NCBI GenBank assembly: GCA_014376805.1
Contig: JACMQU010000119.1
Location: 1 to 50,470 of the forward strand
From: Bacteroidia bacterium
Lineage (GTDB): Bacteria; Bacteroidota; Bacteroidia; UKL13-3
DNA: 50,470 bases
Direction of reading: 5' to 3'
The position numbers were made by a program, and so were the translations under genes. The notes below the pieces were generated by a model, which was not told the DNA's origin, made no database searches, and saw only the letters and a list, made by a program, of their open reading frames with translations. Below, in pieces: positions 19,604 through 27,264 of the stretch (the first letter of the stretch is position 1; each line of letters opens with the position of its first letter).

Positions 19604-20683
19604 ATGCATAAAAATTTTAAAAGTATAGAAAAAACTGTTTTTGGTAGAGGAAGTTTTAAGCAACTTGATGAAATTATTTCACCTAAGCGCAATGATAACA
19701 ATGGTTATATGGTGTTTATCGTTGACCAGTATTTTAAAGGAAAAGAATTGGAAAACTCATTACCCGTAAGACCTGAAGACCTGGTAATTTTTATTGATGT
19801 GGATCCGAATGAACCTACTACTGAACAGGTTGATGTGTTGCGTGATGAGATACTTTTTACAAATGGACTTCCCGCGGGCCTTATTGGAATTGGTGGTGGC
19901 AGCATTATGGATATTGCCAAAGCACTTGCATTAATGCTTACCAATGATGGCTCATCAGCCTTATATCAGGGCTTGAACCTGATTAAAAAACCCGGCATTT
20001 ATCATGTTGGTGTTCCAACTATTTCGGGCACCGGTGCAGAATGTTCTATGACGGCAGTATTAACAGGACCAGAAAAAAAACTGGGCTTAAAATGCGAATG
20101 GACAATTTTTGACCAGGTAATTCTGGATTCTGAATTAACAGCATCAGTGCCGGTTGATAAATGGTTTTATACCGGTATGGATACTTTTATTCATTGTATT
20201 GAAAGCAGAGAAGGGATTTTAAATAATGCATACAGCATGGCTTATGGTGAGCAATCTCTCAAACTTTGCAGGGATGTTTTTTCATCAGCAAATGCCGGAC
20301 AAAATGCAGAGAACGATGATAAATTAATGGTGGCCTCCTTAATGGGTGGTTTAAGTTTAACCTACTCCGAAGTTGGGGTTTGTCATGCATTAAGCTATGG
20401 CCTAAGTAAAGTTTTTGGCGAAAAGCATTGCTATGCCAATTGCCTTGCATTTCAACACCTTGAAGATTATTACCCGGAAGGCGTTGCAGAGTTTAAAACC
20501 ATGCTTCAAAAACACAAGGTTGTTCTACCTCAAAATCTCAGTAAAAACTGGTCTGAAGCAGAAATAACAGCAATGGCACAAGTAGCATATAACCTCACTC
20601 ACATGTGGAATCATGCAATAGGATCAGACTGGAAAGAAAAAATAACGATTGAGGTGATTAAAGATTTGTACAGGAGATTGTAA
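19604..20683 (+). CDS. kdnB: Iron-type alcohol dehydrogenase, probable Kdo 8-oxidase (KdnB)
   Basis: This 359-aa group III alcohol dehydrogenase has an NAD-binding GGGS at 97-100. Metal ligands Asp193, His197, His261 and His275 lie in MDTFIHCIE, VCHALSYG and GEKHCYAN, so the full metal site is intact. Its length matches KdnB, which oxidises the C8 hydroxyl of Kdo to the aldehyde used by KdnA. It starts 102 nt after kdnA on the same strand, and kdsA follows, placing it in 8-amino-Kdo synthesis. An alternative is another sugar-alcohol oxidoreductase of the same fold. Confidence 0.83.
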   Translation: MHKNFKSIEKTVFGRGSFKQLDEIISPKRNDNNGYMVFIVDQYFKGKELENSLPVRPEDLVIFIDVDPNEPTTEQVDVLRDEILFTNGLPAGLIGIGGGSIMDIAKALALMLTNDGSSALYQGLNLIKKPGIYHVGVPTISGTGAECSMTAVLTGPEKKLGLKCEWTIFDQVILDSELTASVPVDKWFYTGMDTFIHCIESREGILNNAYSMAYGEQSLKLCRDVFSSANAGQNAENDDKLMVASLMGGLSLTYSEVGVCHALSYGLSKVFGEKHCYANCLAFQHLEDYYPEGVAEFKTMLQKHKVVLPQNLSKNWSEAEITAMAQVAYNLTHMWNHAIGSDWKEKITIEVIKDLYRRL

Positions 20684-20990
20684 AATGATTTCAAACATAT
20701 ACTTATAAGTTATAGTAGATATCAGGAATTACATTTCAAAACAAAGATTTCCGGACACCGCATGTAAATATTTTTTATGAATGAAGACTTTCTCCAAGAT
20801 TCTAAAAAAAGCTTAATAAATAGTCTCTGCGTTGCAGAAATAAGCATTTTTTTGAAAAAGCATACAAGTTAGCAATTTTGAAAATGAATATGTTTCCATT
20901 TATTAAAATTGATAATGTTTTTATAAGATTGATTAGCGTAAATCATTGAAAAAACCTGGTATAAAAAATTAGACTTATAAGTATATAAAT
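20684..20990. other. Gap between kdnB and kdsA
   Basis: No coding sequence was recognised. There is a small hairpin at 20826-20838 (TCTGC/GCAGA) with AT-rich flanks, too weak to call a terminator. No consensus promoter was seen. Confidence 0.4.
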
Positions 20991-21818
20991 ATGACAAAGA
21001 AAATAAAAGTAGGAAATGTTGAATGTGGAAACGATGAGTTATTTCTCATTAGTGGACCCTGTGTAATAGAAGACGAGTCTATCATGATGAAGACTGCTGA
21101 GAAGTTAAAAGAGGTAGGAGAAAAGCTTAAGATTAACATCATTTACAAATCATCTTTTCAAAAAGATAACCGCAGCAGTTTAAAATATTATGATGGTCCG
21201 GGATTAGATAAAGGCATTAAAATACTGGCCAAAGTAAAAGAGCAGTTTGGGTTTCCCTTATTAACAGATATTCATTACCCCGATCAGGCTGCGGCGGCAG
21301 GGGAAGTTTGTGATGTGTTGCAGATTCCTGCTTACCTGTGCATGCAATCAACTTTAATGGTTGCAGCGGCTAAAACAGGCCGGGTTATAAACATCAAACA
21401 CGGGCAGTTTCTTGCACCCGAAAACATGAAACATCCGGTTCAAAAATGTATAGATGCCGGCAATGATCAGATTATTTTAACGGAGCGTGGTTTTACATTT
21501 GGTTATAACGATATGGTGGTTGATCCCAGAAGTTTTTTCCTAATGGGACTGATCGGTTATCCTGTAGTATTTGATATTACCCACAGCATTCGCAAATATG
21601 GCATTCCAAGTGCAGATGCTAAAGGTGGTGCCAGAGAATTTTTGCCGGTATTAAGCAGAGCCGGTGTTGCAGCCGGTGTAGATGGCGTTTTTATAGAAAC
21701 ACATCCCGATCCCGCATCAGCCCTATGCGATGCAGCTTCGCAGTTGAGCGTGTATGACCTTGAAGAGTTTATGAAACCATTAATTGAATTGCATAACCTT
21801 GAGGTGAGTTACAGGTAA
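20991..21818 (+). CDS. kdsA: 3-deoxy-8-phosphooctulonate synthase
   Basis: KdsA condenses phosphoenolpyruvate with arabinose 5-phosphate to Kdo 8-phosphate, the committed step to Kdo in LPS. The 275-aa protein shows the family blocks ISGPCVIE, YKSSFQKDNRSS, LTDIHYPDQA, INIKHGQFLAPENM and DITHSIRKYG, and ends in the barrel strand FIETHPDPASALCDAASQL. Its length is close to that of the E. coli enzyme. It lies downstream of the kdnAB pair and upstream of the transaldolase-CBS gene. A hairpin with a short T run lies 44 nt after the stop. Confidence 0.96.
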   Translation: MTKKIKVGNVECGNDELFLISGPCVIEDESIMMKTAEKLKEVGEKLKINIIYKSSFQKDNRSSLKYYDGPGLDKGIKILAKVKEQFGFPLLTDIHYPDQAAAAGEVCDVLQIPAYLCMQSTLMVAAAKTGRVINIKHGQFLAPENMKHPVQKCIDAGNDQIILTERGFTFGYNDMVVDPRSFFLMGLIGYPVVFDITHSIRKYGIPSADAKGGAREFLPVLSRAGVAAGVDGVFIETHPDPASALCDAASQLSVYDLEEFMKPLIELHNLEVSYR

Positions 21819-21861
21819 TACTTTCAATCTTATCAAGGTTAAACAGTTAAACAGAGATGTT

Positions 21862-21898
21862 ACAGGCATGGTATAGAAAATTTAATGCCTGTTGTTTT
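21862..21898 (+). terminator. Probable terminator after kdsA
   Basis: A perfect 8-bp stem, ACAGGCAT (21862-21869) with ATGCCTGT (21885-21892), encloses a 15-nt loop and is followed by TGTTTT. It is weaker than the other terminators of the window. Confidence 0.5.
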
Positions 21899-22114
21899 AT
21901 TAGTTAAATTCAACTTACTTGTTTAATACCTTTATTTCACTATTGATAAAGGAATTATCATATACACTTTTTAAAGATGCCACTCTATAAACCTTATAAA
22001 ATTAATTTGGGTAATTCTAATATTTAATAATTTAGTAATTAAATTATTTCGAAATTTTAATCAGTTGAGATTTATTAATAAAAAAATTTAAATTTGACTT
22101 TATTTAGATTTTAC

Positions 22115-22804
22115 ATGAAAATTAACCATTCGGTATGCACTCTTTTACTTTTAATTGGTTCCATACAAAATTCGTTTGGCCAATACGAGCCTCCAACAAA
22201 TAAAAATAATTCAGTTGTTGATAACCCTTTAACAGCAGATAAACCCGTGCATTTTTTTTATTTAGGTATTGGTTCAGGCATATACAGTAAATATGGAATA
22301 ATTGGGCTGGCTGTAGGAACAAGAATATCGCAAAAAACTATAGCCGAGGCGCAATTTGGCTTGGGAGGCTGGGGCTCTAAAATTGGTATTTCCTTAACAA
22401 CAAATGTTAAAAATGTAAACTCTTGGTGCCCAAGTATAGGTTTTGGCAGAAATTTTGGTTCCCAGGCACTGGCATTTAATCCCGAAGTGGTGTTAAACGG
22501 CGGATCACCTTTTAAGGTTGATGCCAATGTTAATTACGTTCCGATTAATGTACTTTATTTAAGTTTACAAAGGCAATTTCTGAGTAAAAAAGGTAACCGC
22601 TTTGTACTTGAATTAGGTTATACTGTTCCACTTTCTGAAACAAAAGTAGAGTTTTCTGATCCAACTGTTAGGTACAATGGCAATATTATTCCAACATCCG
22701 ATCTCATATTTTCTCCGGTTCAAAAAACAGCTTTCAATATTCAGAGTCCATCAGGAATTCTAATTAGTGCCAGTTATCATTTTGGTTTCGGTAAATTTAA
22801 TTAG
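22115..22804 (+). CDS. Outer-membrane beta-barrel protein of unknown function
   Basis: A signal peptide (hydrophobic stretch VCTLLLLIGSIQ, cleavage near SFGQY) leads into a roughly 200-aa region of alternating beta strands. It has Gly/aromatic turns (FFYLGIGSGIYSKYGIIGLAVGTRI) and ends in a strand SASYHFGFGKFN, typical of a small outer-membrane barrel. No family was recognised. The ATG at 22115 is preferred over an upstream TTG at 22094. It sits inside the Kdo cluster between kdsA and the transaldolase-CBS gene, but nothing in it shows a role in sugar metabolism. Confidence 0.6.
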   Translation: MKINHSVCTLLLLIGSIQNSFGQYEPPTNKNNSVVDNPLTADKPVHFFYLGIGSGIYSKYGIIGLAVGTRISQKTIAEAQFGLGGWGSKIGISLTTNVKNVNSWCPSIGFGRNFGSQALAFNPEVVLNGGSPFKVDANVNYVPINVLYLSLQRQFLSKKGNRFVLELGYTVPLSETKVEFSDPTVRYNGNIIPTSDLIFSPVQKTAFNIQSPSGILISASYHFGFGKFN

Positions 22805-22834
22805 ACAGCTTTTAGCTTATTCGATTTTTAAATC

Positions 22835-22842
22835 TATTTTTG
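22835..22842 (+). promoter_or_regulatory. -7 element TATTTTTG
   Basis: An exact TAnnTTTG match 32 nt before the transaldolase-CBS start. TTTA lies 20 nt upstream (22811-22814) as a weak -33 box. Confidence 0.45.
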
Positions 22843-22874
22843 CGCAAAACCATTAATTTAATCTTTACCGTATT

Positions 22875-23885
22875 ATGGAATTATACTTAGATTCAGCAAA
22901 CTTAAAAGAAATTGAAGAAGCATTTAAACTGGGCTTTCTAAACGGTTTAACCACAACCCCAACTTTTATGCAACGCGAAGGTATTACCGATGTGGATGGC
23001 ATGATCGTTAAGTTATCAAAAATAGTTCCCGTATTGCAAATTGAAGCATTAGGAGATACTGCAGAAGATGTGCTGGCAGAAGCTAAACGTCAGTTAGCCT
23101 TAGGCCTTGACCCAAAGAAAACAGTTTTTAAAATACCGGTTTCACTTGAAGGCGTGCGTGCTTGTAAATTATTGCGCAATGAAGGATTGCTGGTTAATGT
23201 TCATTTGGTGTACACGCTACAACAGGCTTATATGGCTATGCAGGCTGGAGCAACTTATGTTTGCCCGCTGGTGGGCCGCTTGCAGGATCAGGGACATGAT
23301 GCACTTGATCTTGTTTCTCAGATTGTTGATGCCGTTGATCATTATGGTTATGATACCAAAGTAATGTTCTCGTCGGTACGCACTATGGAGCATGTGCGTA
23401 ATGCGCTAAACTTAGGTGTGCATACCATTACAGTGCCTTTAAAAATAATGAAGCAATTAACTGAAAACCACTTTACAACAGTGGGAACCGATCAGTTTAT
23501 AAATGATACCCGCCTTATGACTGTGCGGGTGAAAGAAGCATTAAATGGAACCAATCCAATAGTTACCGGTGATACAAGTCTGGCTGATGCTATTGTGAAA
23601 ATGACTGAATTTGGGTTTGGTGCAATTACTGTTGTTAATAATGATGGAAGCCTTAAAGGTGTTTTTACCGATGGCGACCTGCGCAGAAAAATTCAAAGTG
23701 ATGGACGCGATGTATTGAGCAAAAAAATTGGTGACTTTGAATATAGTAATCCAATTTCTATTGACGTTAACGCATTGCTGAATGAAGCTGCAGGTATCTT
23801 TAAAACTACCAAAGTAGATACCATACTGGTTACAGATAATGGCAAGCCAATAGGCATGCTTGATATACAAGATTTGGAAGCATAA
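22875..23885 (+). CDS. Transaldolase/F6P-aldolase domain fused to a KdsD-type CBS pair
   Basis: Residues 1-220 form a small transaldolase barrel: MELYLDSANL with Asp6, Schiff-base Lys86 in VFKIPVS, CPLVGR near 130, and FSSVRT near 166. Two features are unusual: the TTNP motif reads TTTP (Thr28 replaces the substrate-binding Asn), and position 57 is Glu as in true transaldolases. Residues 230-336 are two CBS motifs (GVFTDGDLRR, then VDTILVTDNGKPIGML) closely resembling the C-terminal CBS pair of arabinose-5-phosphate isomerase KdsD. The sugar-isomerase (SIS) domain of KdsD is absent. Placed next to kdsA and kdnAB, it may make or regulate arabinose 5-phosphate supply; that is inference. The domain calls are firm. 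Confidence 0.85.
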   Translation: MELYLDSANLKEIEEAFKLGFLNGLTTTPTFMQREGITDVDGMIVKLSKIVPVLQIEALGDTAEDVLAEAKRQLALGLDPKKTVFKIPVSLEGVRACKLLRNEGLLVNVHLVYTLQQAYMAMQAGATYVCPLVGRLQDQGHDALDLVSQIVDAVDHYGYDTKVMFSSVRTMEHVRNALNLGVHTITVPLKIMKQLTENHFTTVGTDQFINDTRLMTVRVKEALNGTNPIVTGDTSLADAIVKMTEFGFGAITVVNNDGSLKGVFTDGDLRRKIQSDGRDVLSKKIGDFEYSNPISIDVNALLNEAAGIFKTTKVDTILVTDNGKPIGMLDIQDLEA

Positions 23886-24023
23886 ATAACAGGAGCTGCA
23901 AAAATTTAATAAGTTATACGTTTATGCAGTGCCGTTTAAATGTTTACGAGTGCTTTAGTTAATGTAAATTTGCTTTGGTGTTTTTTTTTCATTACAGGGT
24001 TTTGAGTTAGCTGCTACTCATGT

Positions 24024-24421
24024 ATGAAGCAAAAATTGTTGCCGCTTTGTCTTGTTTTTGTTTTGATCCCAATAGGGTTAACATTAGAAACTATCCTATA
24101 TTATTTCCCGTATTTGTGGCTTCGTAAGCACCAGATATGTTATGAGCCATGATGGTGTTTTTTATGTTCAGGGTTATATTTACAAACCCGTTAAAGTGGC
24201 TTCTTTATGAATTCGTGTTTTCATATATTATTAAGTTTTCACAACTTTTTCAAGTAGGTTGGATCAACAGTTTAAGGACAACCGTATTAGGTGCTTTGGT
24301 TTTAGGTAGTGGCTTTTTATGGATAGATCTGGTTTGTTATTTTACAGGTATTGTTTTAGCCTTTGCAATTGACCGGTTTTTATTAAATAGTTTTTATATA
24401 CCAAATAAAGTTGTGGCTTAA
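24024..24421 (+). pseudogene. Decayed DUF2809 membrane protein
   Basis: Two frames together resemble a small DUF2809 integral membrane protein. ATG 24024 gives MKQKLLPLCLVFVLIPIGL and LYYFPYLWLRKH. A second frame then continues from about 24131 (APDML, TGA 24143, AMMVFFMFRVIF) through QLFQVGWINSLRTTVLG and GSGFLWIDLVCYFTGI. So there is one frameshift near 24125-24135 and a TGA where the family usually has Trp (DxLW). The remnant from ATG 24149 is 90 aa. Function of the family is unknown. I recognise it from the conserved C-terminal block only. Confidence 0.6.
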
Positions 24422-24544
24422 AAACAAAATTAATTTAGCACCCGCATTCTTAAAAATTTTTTCTACCATACAATTTGCATTTGTAATCAAATAGCTATTA
24501 TTGTACAGACCATAATTTTTAAATTTTATCACATCAATCATCTT

Positions 24545-25360
24545 ATGAAATACACCTGTTTTATCCTGTTCATTTTTTATGCATTTACTGGACACGTAAA
24601 GGCGCAGTGTTCTCCGGCCGCTGCTAATATTTATTCTTTTACATACAATGGTAATTTATATGAAATAGTAAAAGAAAAACTGAATTGGGTAAACGCTGCT
24701 GCCTGCGCTGTTACAAGAGGAGGGAAGCTGGCTGAAATTGAAACTAAAGCAGAACAGGATACCCTTTTCAATAATATCAAAAAGGCAGGTATTATAGCTG
24801 CCAATACCGTTGCGCCCGATGGTGGGGGAGCATCTTATTTGTGGCTAGGTGCTACTGATTTTTTGGTGGAGGGTAAGTGGGTGTGGGATGGAGATAATAA
24901 TGGCATAGCTATACAGTTCTGGCAAGGCACTAAAACTGGGTCTGCCGTTGCCGGTCGGTATAATAACTGGGGCAATGAGCCTGATAATTTTAACTCTCAG
25001 AACTGCTTGGCACTTGCTTATACAAACTGGCCATTAGGAGTTGCGGGGCAATGGAATGATGTTAAAGAAACAAATTTATTGTACTATGTAATCGAACATT
25101 CTGCTACAACATCAATAGTAGAAATGATACCGGAATTGGTTTCTATTTACCCTAATCCTGCAGTTGAAACACTAACCATTAATGTGTCTGAAAAGTTGGT
25201 AAGTTCAGCTTATACCATTACAGATTGTACCGGTAAAAAAATGTTAACAGGTAGTTTAACAGAAAGCCATAATTTAATTGATGTATCCAATCTTTTTAAA
25301 GGTGTTTACTTCTTAATGTTAGATAAAAATAGTAGTAAGTCCATAAAATTTGTTAAATAG
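24545..25360 (+). CDS. C-type-lectin-domain T9SS type A protein
   Basis: A signal peptide (residues 1-20, cleavage near VKAQC) is followed by a C-type lectin-like domain at about 30-185. It has WVNAAACAVTRGGKLAEI, WLGATD, GKWVWDGD, the long-loop YNNWGNEPDNFNSQNC, and GQWNDV. The EPD-type motif suggests calcium-dependent carbohydrate binding. Residues 195-271 are a T9SS type A sorting domain (SIYPNPAVETLTINV... GVYFLML). The protein is predicted to be secreted by T9SS and anchored at the surface or released; it could be an adhesin. It ends with TAG. Neighbours give no further hint. Confidence 0.87.
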   Translation: MKYTCFILFIFYAFTGHVKAQCSPAAANIYSFTYNGNLYEIVKEKLNWVNAAACAVTRGGKLAEIETKAEQDTLFNNIKKAGIIAANTVAPDGGGASYLWLGATDFLVEGKWVWDGDNNGIAIQFWQGTKTGSAVAGRYNNWGNEPDNFNSQNCLALAYTNWPLGVAGQWNDVKETNLLYYVIEHSATTSIVEMIPELVSIYPNPAVETLTINVSEKLVSSAYTITDCTGKKMLTGSLTESHNLIDVSNLFKGVYFLMLDKNSSKSIKFVK

Positions 25361-25482
25361 CTAAAATCCTTGCGTAAACCTGCTATATGATCAACCTAAA
25401 CCGATTAAATAAAACTTCTGAAATCAATACTATTTTTATACCTACTTATTGATCCATTTAATTTTTTTTTTAAATCATTATA

Positions 25483-26205
25483 ATGAAATTATCAAACAAT
25501 AAAATTCTAATAACAGGTGGTGCTTCAGGCATAGGTCTTGGGCTCACTGAAAAATTTATCAACGAAAATAATACTGTTATTATTTGCGGCAGAAGAGAAG
25601 ATATGCTGGCAGAAACTGCTTCAAAATTTCCGGGTGTAATAACCAGGCAATGCGATTTAGCAATTGCTGAAGAAAGACTGTCACTTTATCAATGGATAGC
25701 AGATGAACATGCTGACTTAAATGTATTGGTTAACAATGCAGGAGTACAACAATGGATGGCTGTAACGGATCTCGATTTTTATAAAAGAGCCAAAGAAGAA
25801 ATTGCCATTAATATTGAAGCCCCCATACATTTAACCACACTTTTTATTCAGTTAAAAGCTTTAGATACAATCATGAATGTTACTTCAGGATTGGCTTTTA
25901 CACCCCTTACAAAAACGCCGGTTTATTCAGCAACAAAATCTTTTTTCCATTCCTTTACAATATCACTCAGGCATCTGCTAAGCAGTAAGAATATTGAGGT
26001 TATAGAAATAATTCCACCCGCATTAAATACCGATTTGGGAGGCAAAGGTTTGCATAATCTGGCACCACCGGTTAGTGATTTTATAGAGGCAATTTTTGAA
26101 CAATTAAAAACCGGCAAAACAGAACTTACTTTTGGTTTTAGCGAAGCCATGAGTAAAGCCTCACCCGATAGTTTAAAGGCAGCGTTTGCCAGAATGAATT
26201 CCTGA
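25483..26205 (+). CDS. Short-chain dehydrogenase, DltE-like
   Basis: This 240-aa classical SDR has the NAD(P)-binding TGGASGIG near residue 10, NNAGVQQ near 85, Ser at about 137 (NVTSG), and the catalytic YSATK near 148. The sequence and size match the DltE-like subgroup (COG3967) of uncertain substrate. No dlt genes are in the window, so the name describes similarity only. It is a stand-alone gene between the lectin and the KdsC-like phosphatase. Confidence 0.83.
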   Translation: MKLSNNKILITGGASGIGLGLTEKFINENNTVIICGRREDMLAETASKFPGVITRQCDLAIAEERLSLYQWIADEHADLNVLVNNAGVQQWMAVTDLDFYKRAKEEIAINIEAPIHLTTLFIQLKALDTIMNVTSGLAFTPLTKTPVYSATKSFFHSFTISLRHLLSSKNIEVIEIIPPALNTDLGGKGLHNLAPPVSDFIEAIFEQLKTGKTELTFGFSEAMSKASPDSLKAAFARMNS

Positions 26206-26292
26206 ACACCGGCAATACATTCGTGAACGTTTTTAAAGTTTATTTTGTAAACATTTAACGTGGCGTTTGCTCATCAATTTGCGTGTGATTTA

Positions 26293-26300
26293 TACTTTTG
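26293..26300 (+). promoter_or_regulatory. -7 element TACTTTTG
   Basis: An exact TAnnTTTG match about 185 nt upstream of the KdsC-like gene. No -33 box lies at the usual distance. If used, the leader would be long. Confidence 0.3.
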
Positions 26301-26484
26301 TAGTACACATAATTTCATGTTATTATAATTAAAGCGAAGAAATATAAATTGGTATTGCTATTTATATTACCTGGTTTATATCGCTCGGTATCCTTTTTAA
26401 TTTGGCAGGTATACTTTTACCCTAATTAGAATAAAAATTATTTAACTTTATATTTAAAGAATATTTTCGTTGAAAATTAATAAA

Positions 26485-27198
26485 ATGGCCAACCATACCG
26501 AATCAATATTTACTCAGACCGGAGGTGTATTTTGTACGCCTGCTGATGAACTGACAAATAAATTAAAAACGATTAAAGCATTTGTATTTGACTGGGATGG
26601 AGTTTTTAATAATGCTTCAAAAAACGAAAATAAGAGCAGCAATTTTAATGAAGCAGATAGTATGGGAACCAATATGCTCCGTTTTAATTATTATCTTAAT
26701 AAGCAAATACTGCCACCAACTGCTATTATCTCAGGCGAAAAAAATGAATTGGCTCTTTATTTTTGTAACCGCGAACATTATACTGCCTGTTATTATAAAA
26801 TCCCGCATAAAATAATTGCTTTAAAACACTTTTGCAGTTTGAACCAACTAACAGCAGAAGAGGTATGTTATGTTTTTGACGATGTACTTGATTTAAGTAT
26901 TGCTGAGGTATGCGGAGTAAGAATACTGATTAACAGACAAGCAAACCCGCTTTTTAAAAACTATGTGGTTAAACATAATTTAGCCGATTATATAACTGCG
27001 CATGAAAGTGGAAATTTTGCTGTACGGGAAACCTGCGAAATGCTTATTGGACTTACCGGCACCTATGATAAATGTATTGATGAACGTAAAGATTATACTT
27101 CGTTTTATCAGGGTTATTTAGAAAAACGCCAGGCAATTAAATCACAGTTTTTCAAAATTGAAGAGGGTGAAGTGGTAGTAGGTGAAGATGGTAACTGA
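26485..27198 (+). CDS. KdsC-like HAD phosphatase, extended and divergent
   Basis: The HAD nucleophile motif is FDWDGVF (Asp36, Asp38). The metal-binding VFDDVLDL (Asp132, Asp133) and the KdsC-like C-terminal NFAVRETCEMLI are present. KdsC removes the phosphate from Kdo 8-phosphate, and this fits the nearby kdsA. It differs from usual KdsC proteins (about 170-190 aa) in being 237 aa, with an N-terminal extension of about 30 residues and a charged C-terminal tail. The second motif reads IISGEKNE rather than ITGR. The start is the ATG at 26485; an in-frame TTG lies 15 nt upstream. It could have a different phosphosugar substrate. Confidence 0.68.
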   Translation: MANHTESIFTQTGGVFCTPADELTNKLKTIKAFVFDWDGVFNNASKNENKSSNFNEADSMGTNMLRFNYYLNKQILPPTAIISGEKNELALYFCNREHYTACYYKIPHKIIALKHFCSLNQLTAEEVCYVFDDVLDLSIAEVCGVRILINRQANPLFKNYVVKHNLADYITAHESGNFAVRETCEMLIGLTGTYDKCIDERKDYTSFYQGYLEKRQAIKSQFFKIEEGEVVVGEDGN

Positions 27199-27264
27199 TG
27201 TAGAGCTTTTGAACCAGCGCATTCCCAAATTTTGAATTTATCGCTTAAGGCAAAATCGAAACAA

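Noticed and set aside
20826..20838. Attenuator or riboswitch upstream of kdsA
   Set aside because: Only a 5-bp hairpin was found in an AT-rich gap. There is no conserved riboswitch core and no paired alternative stem.
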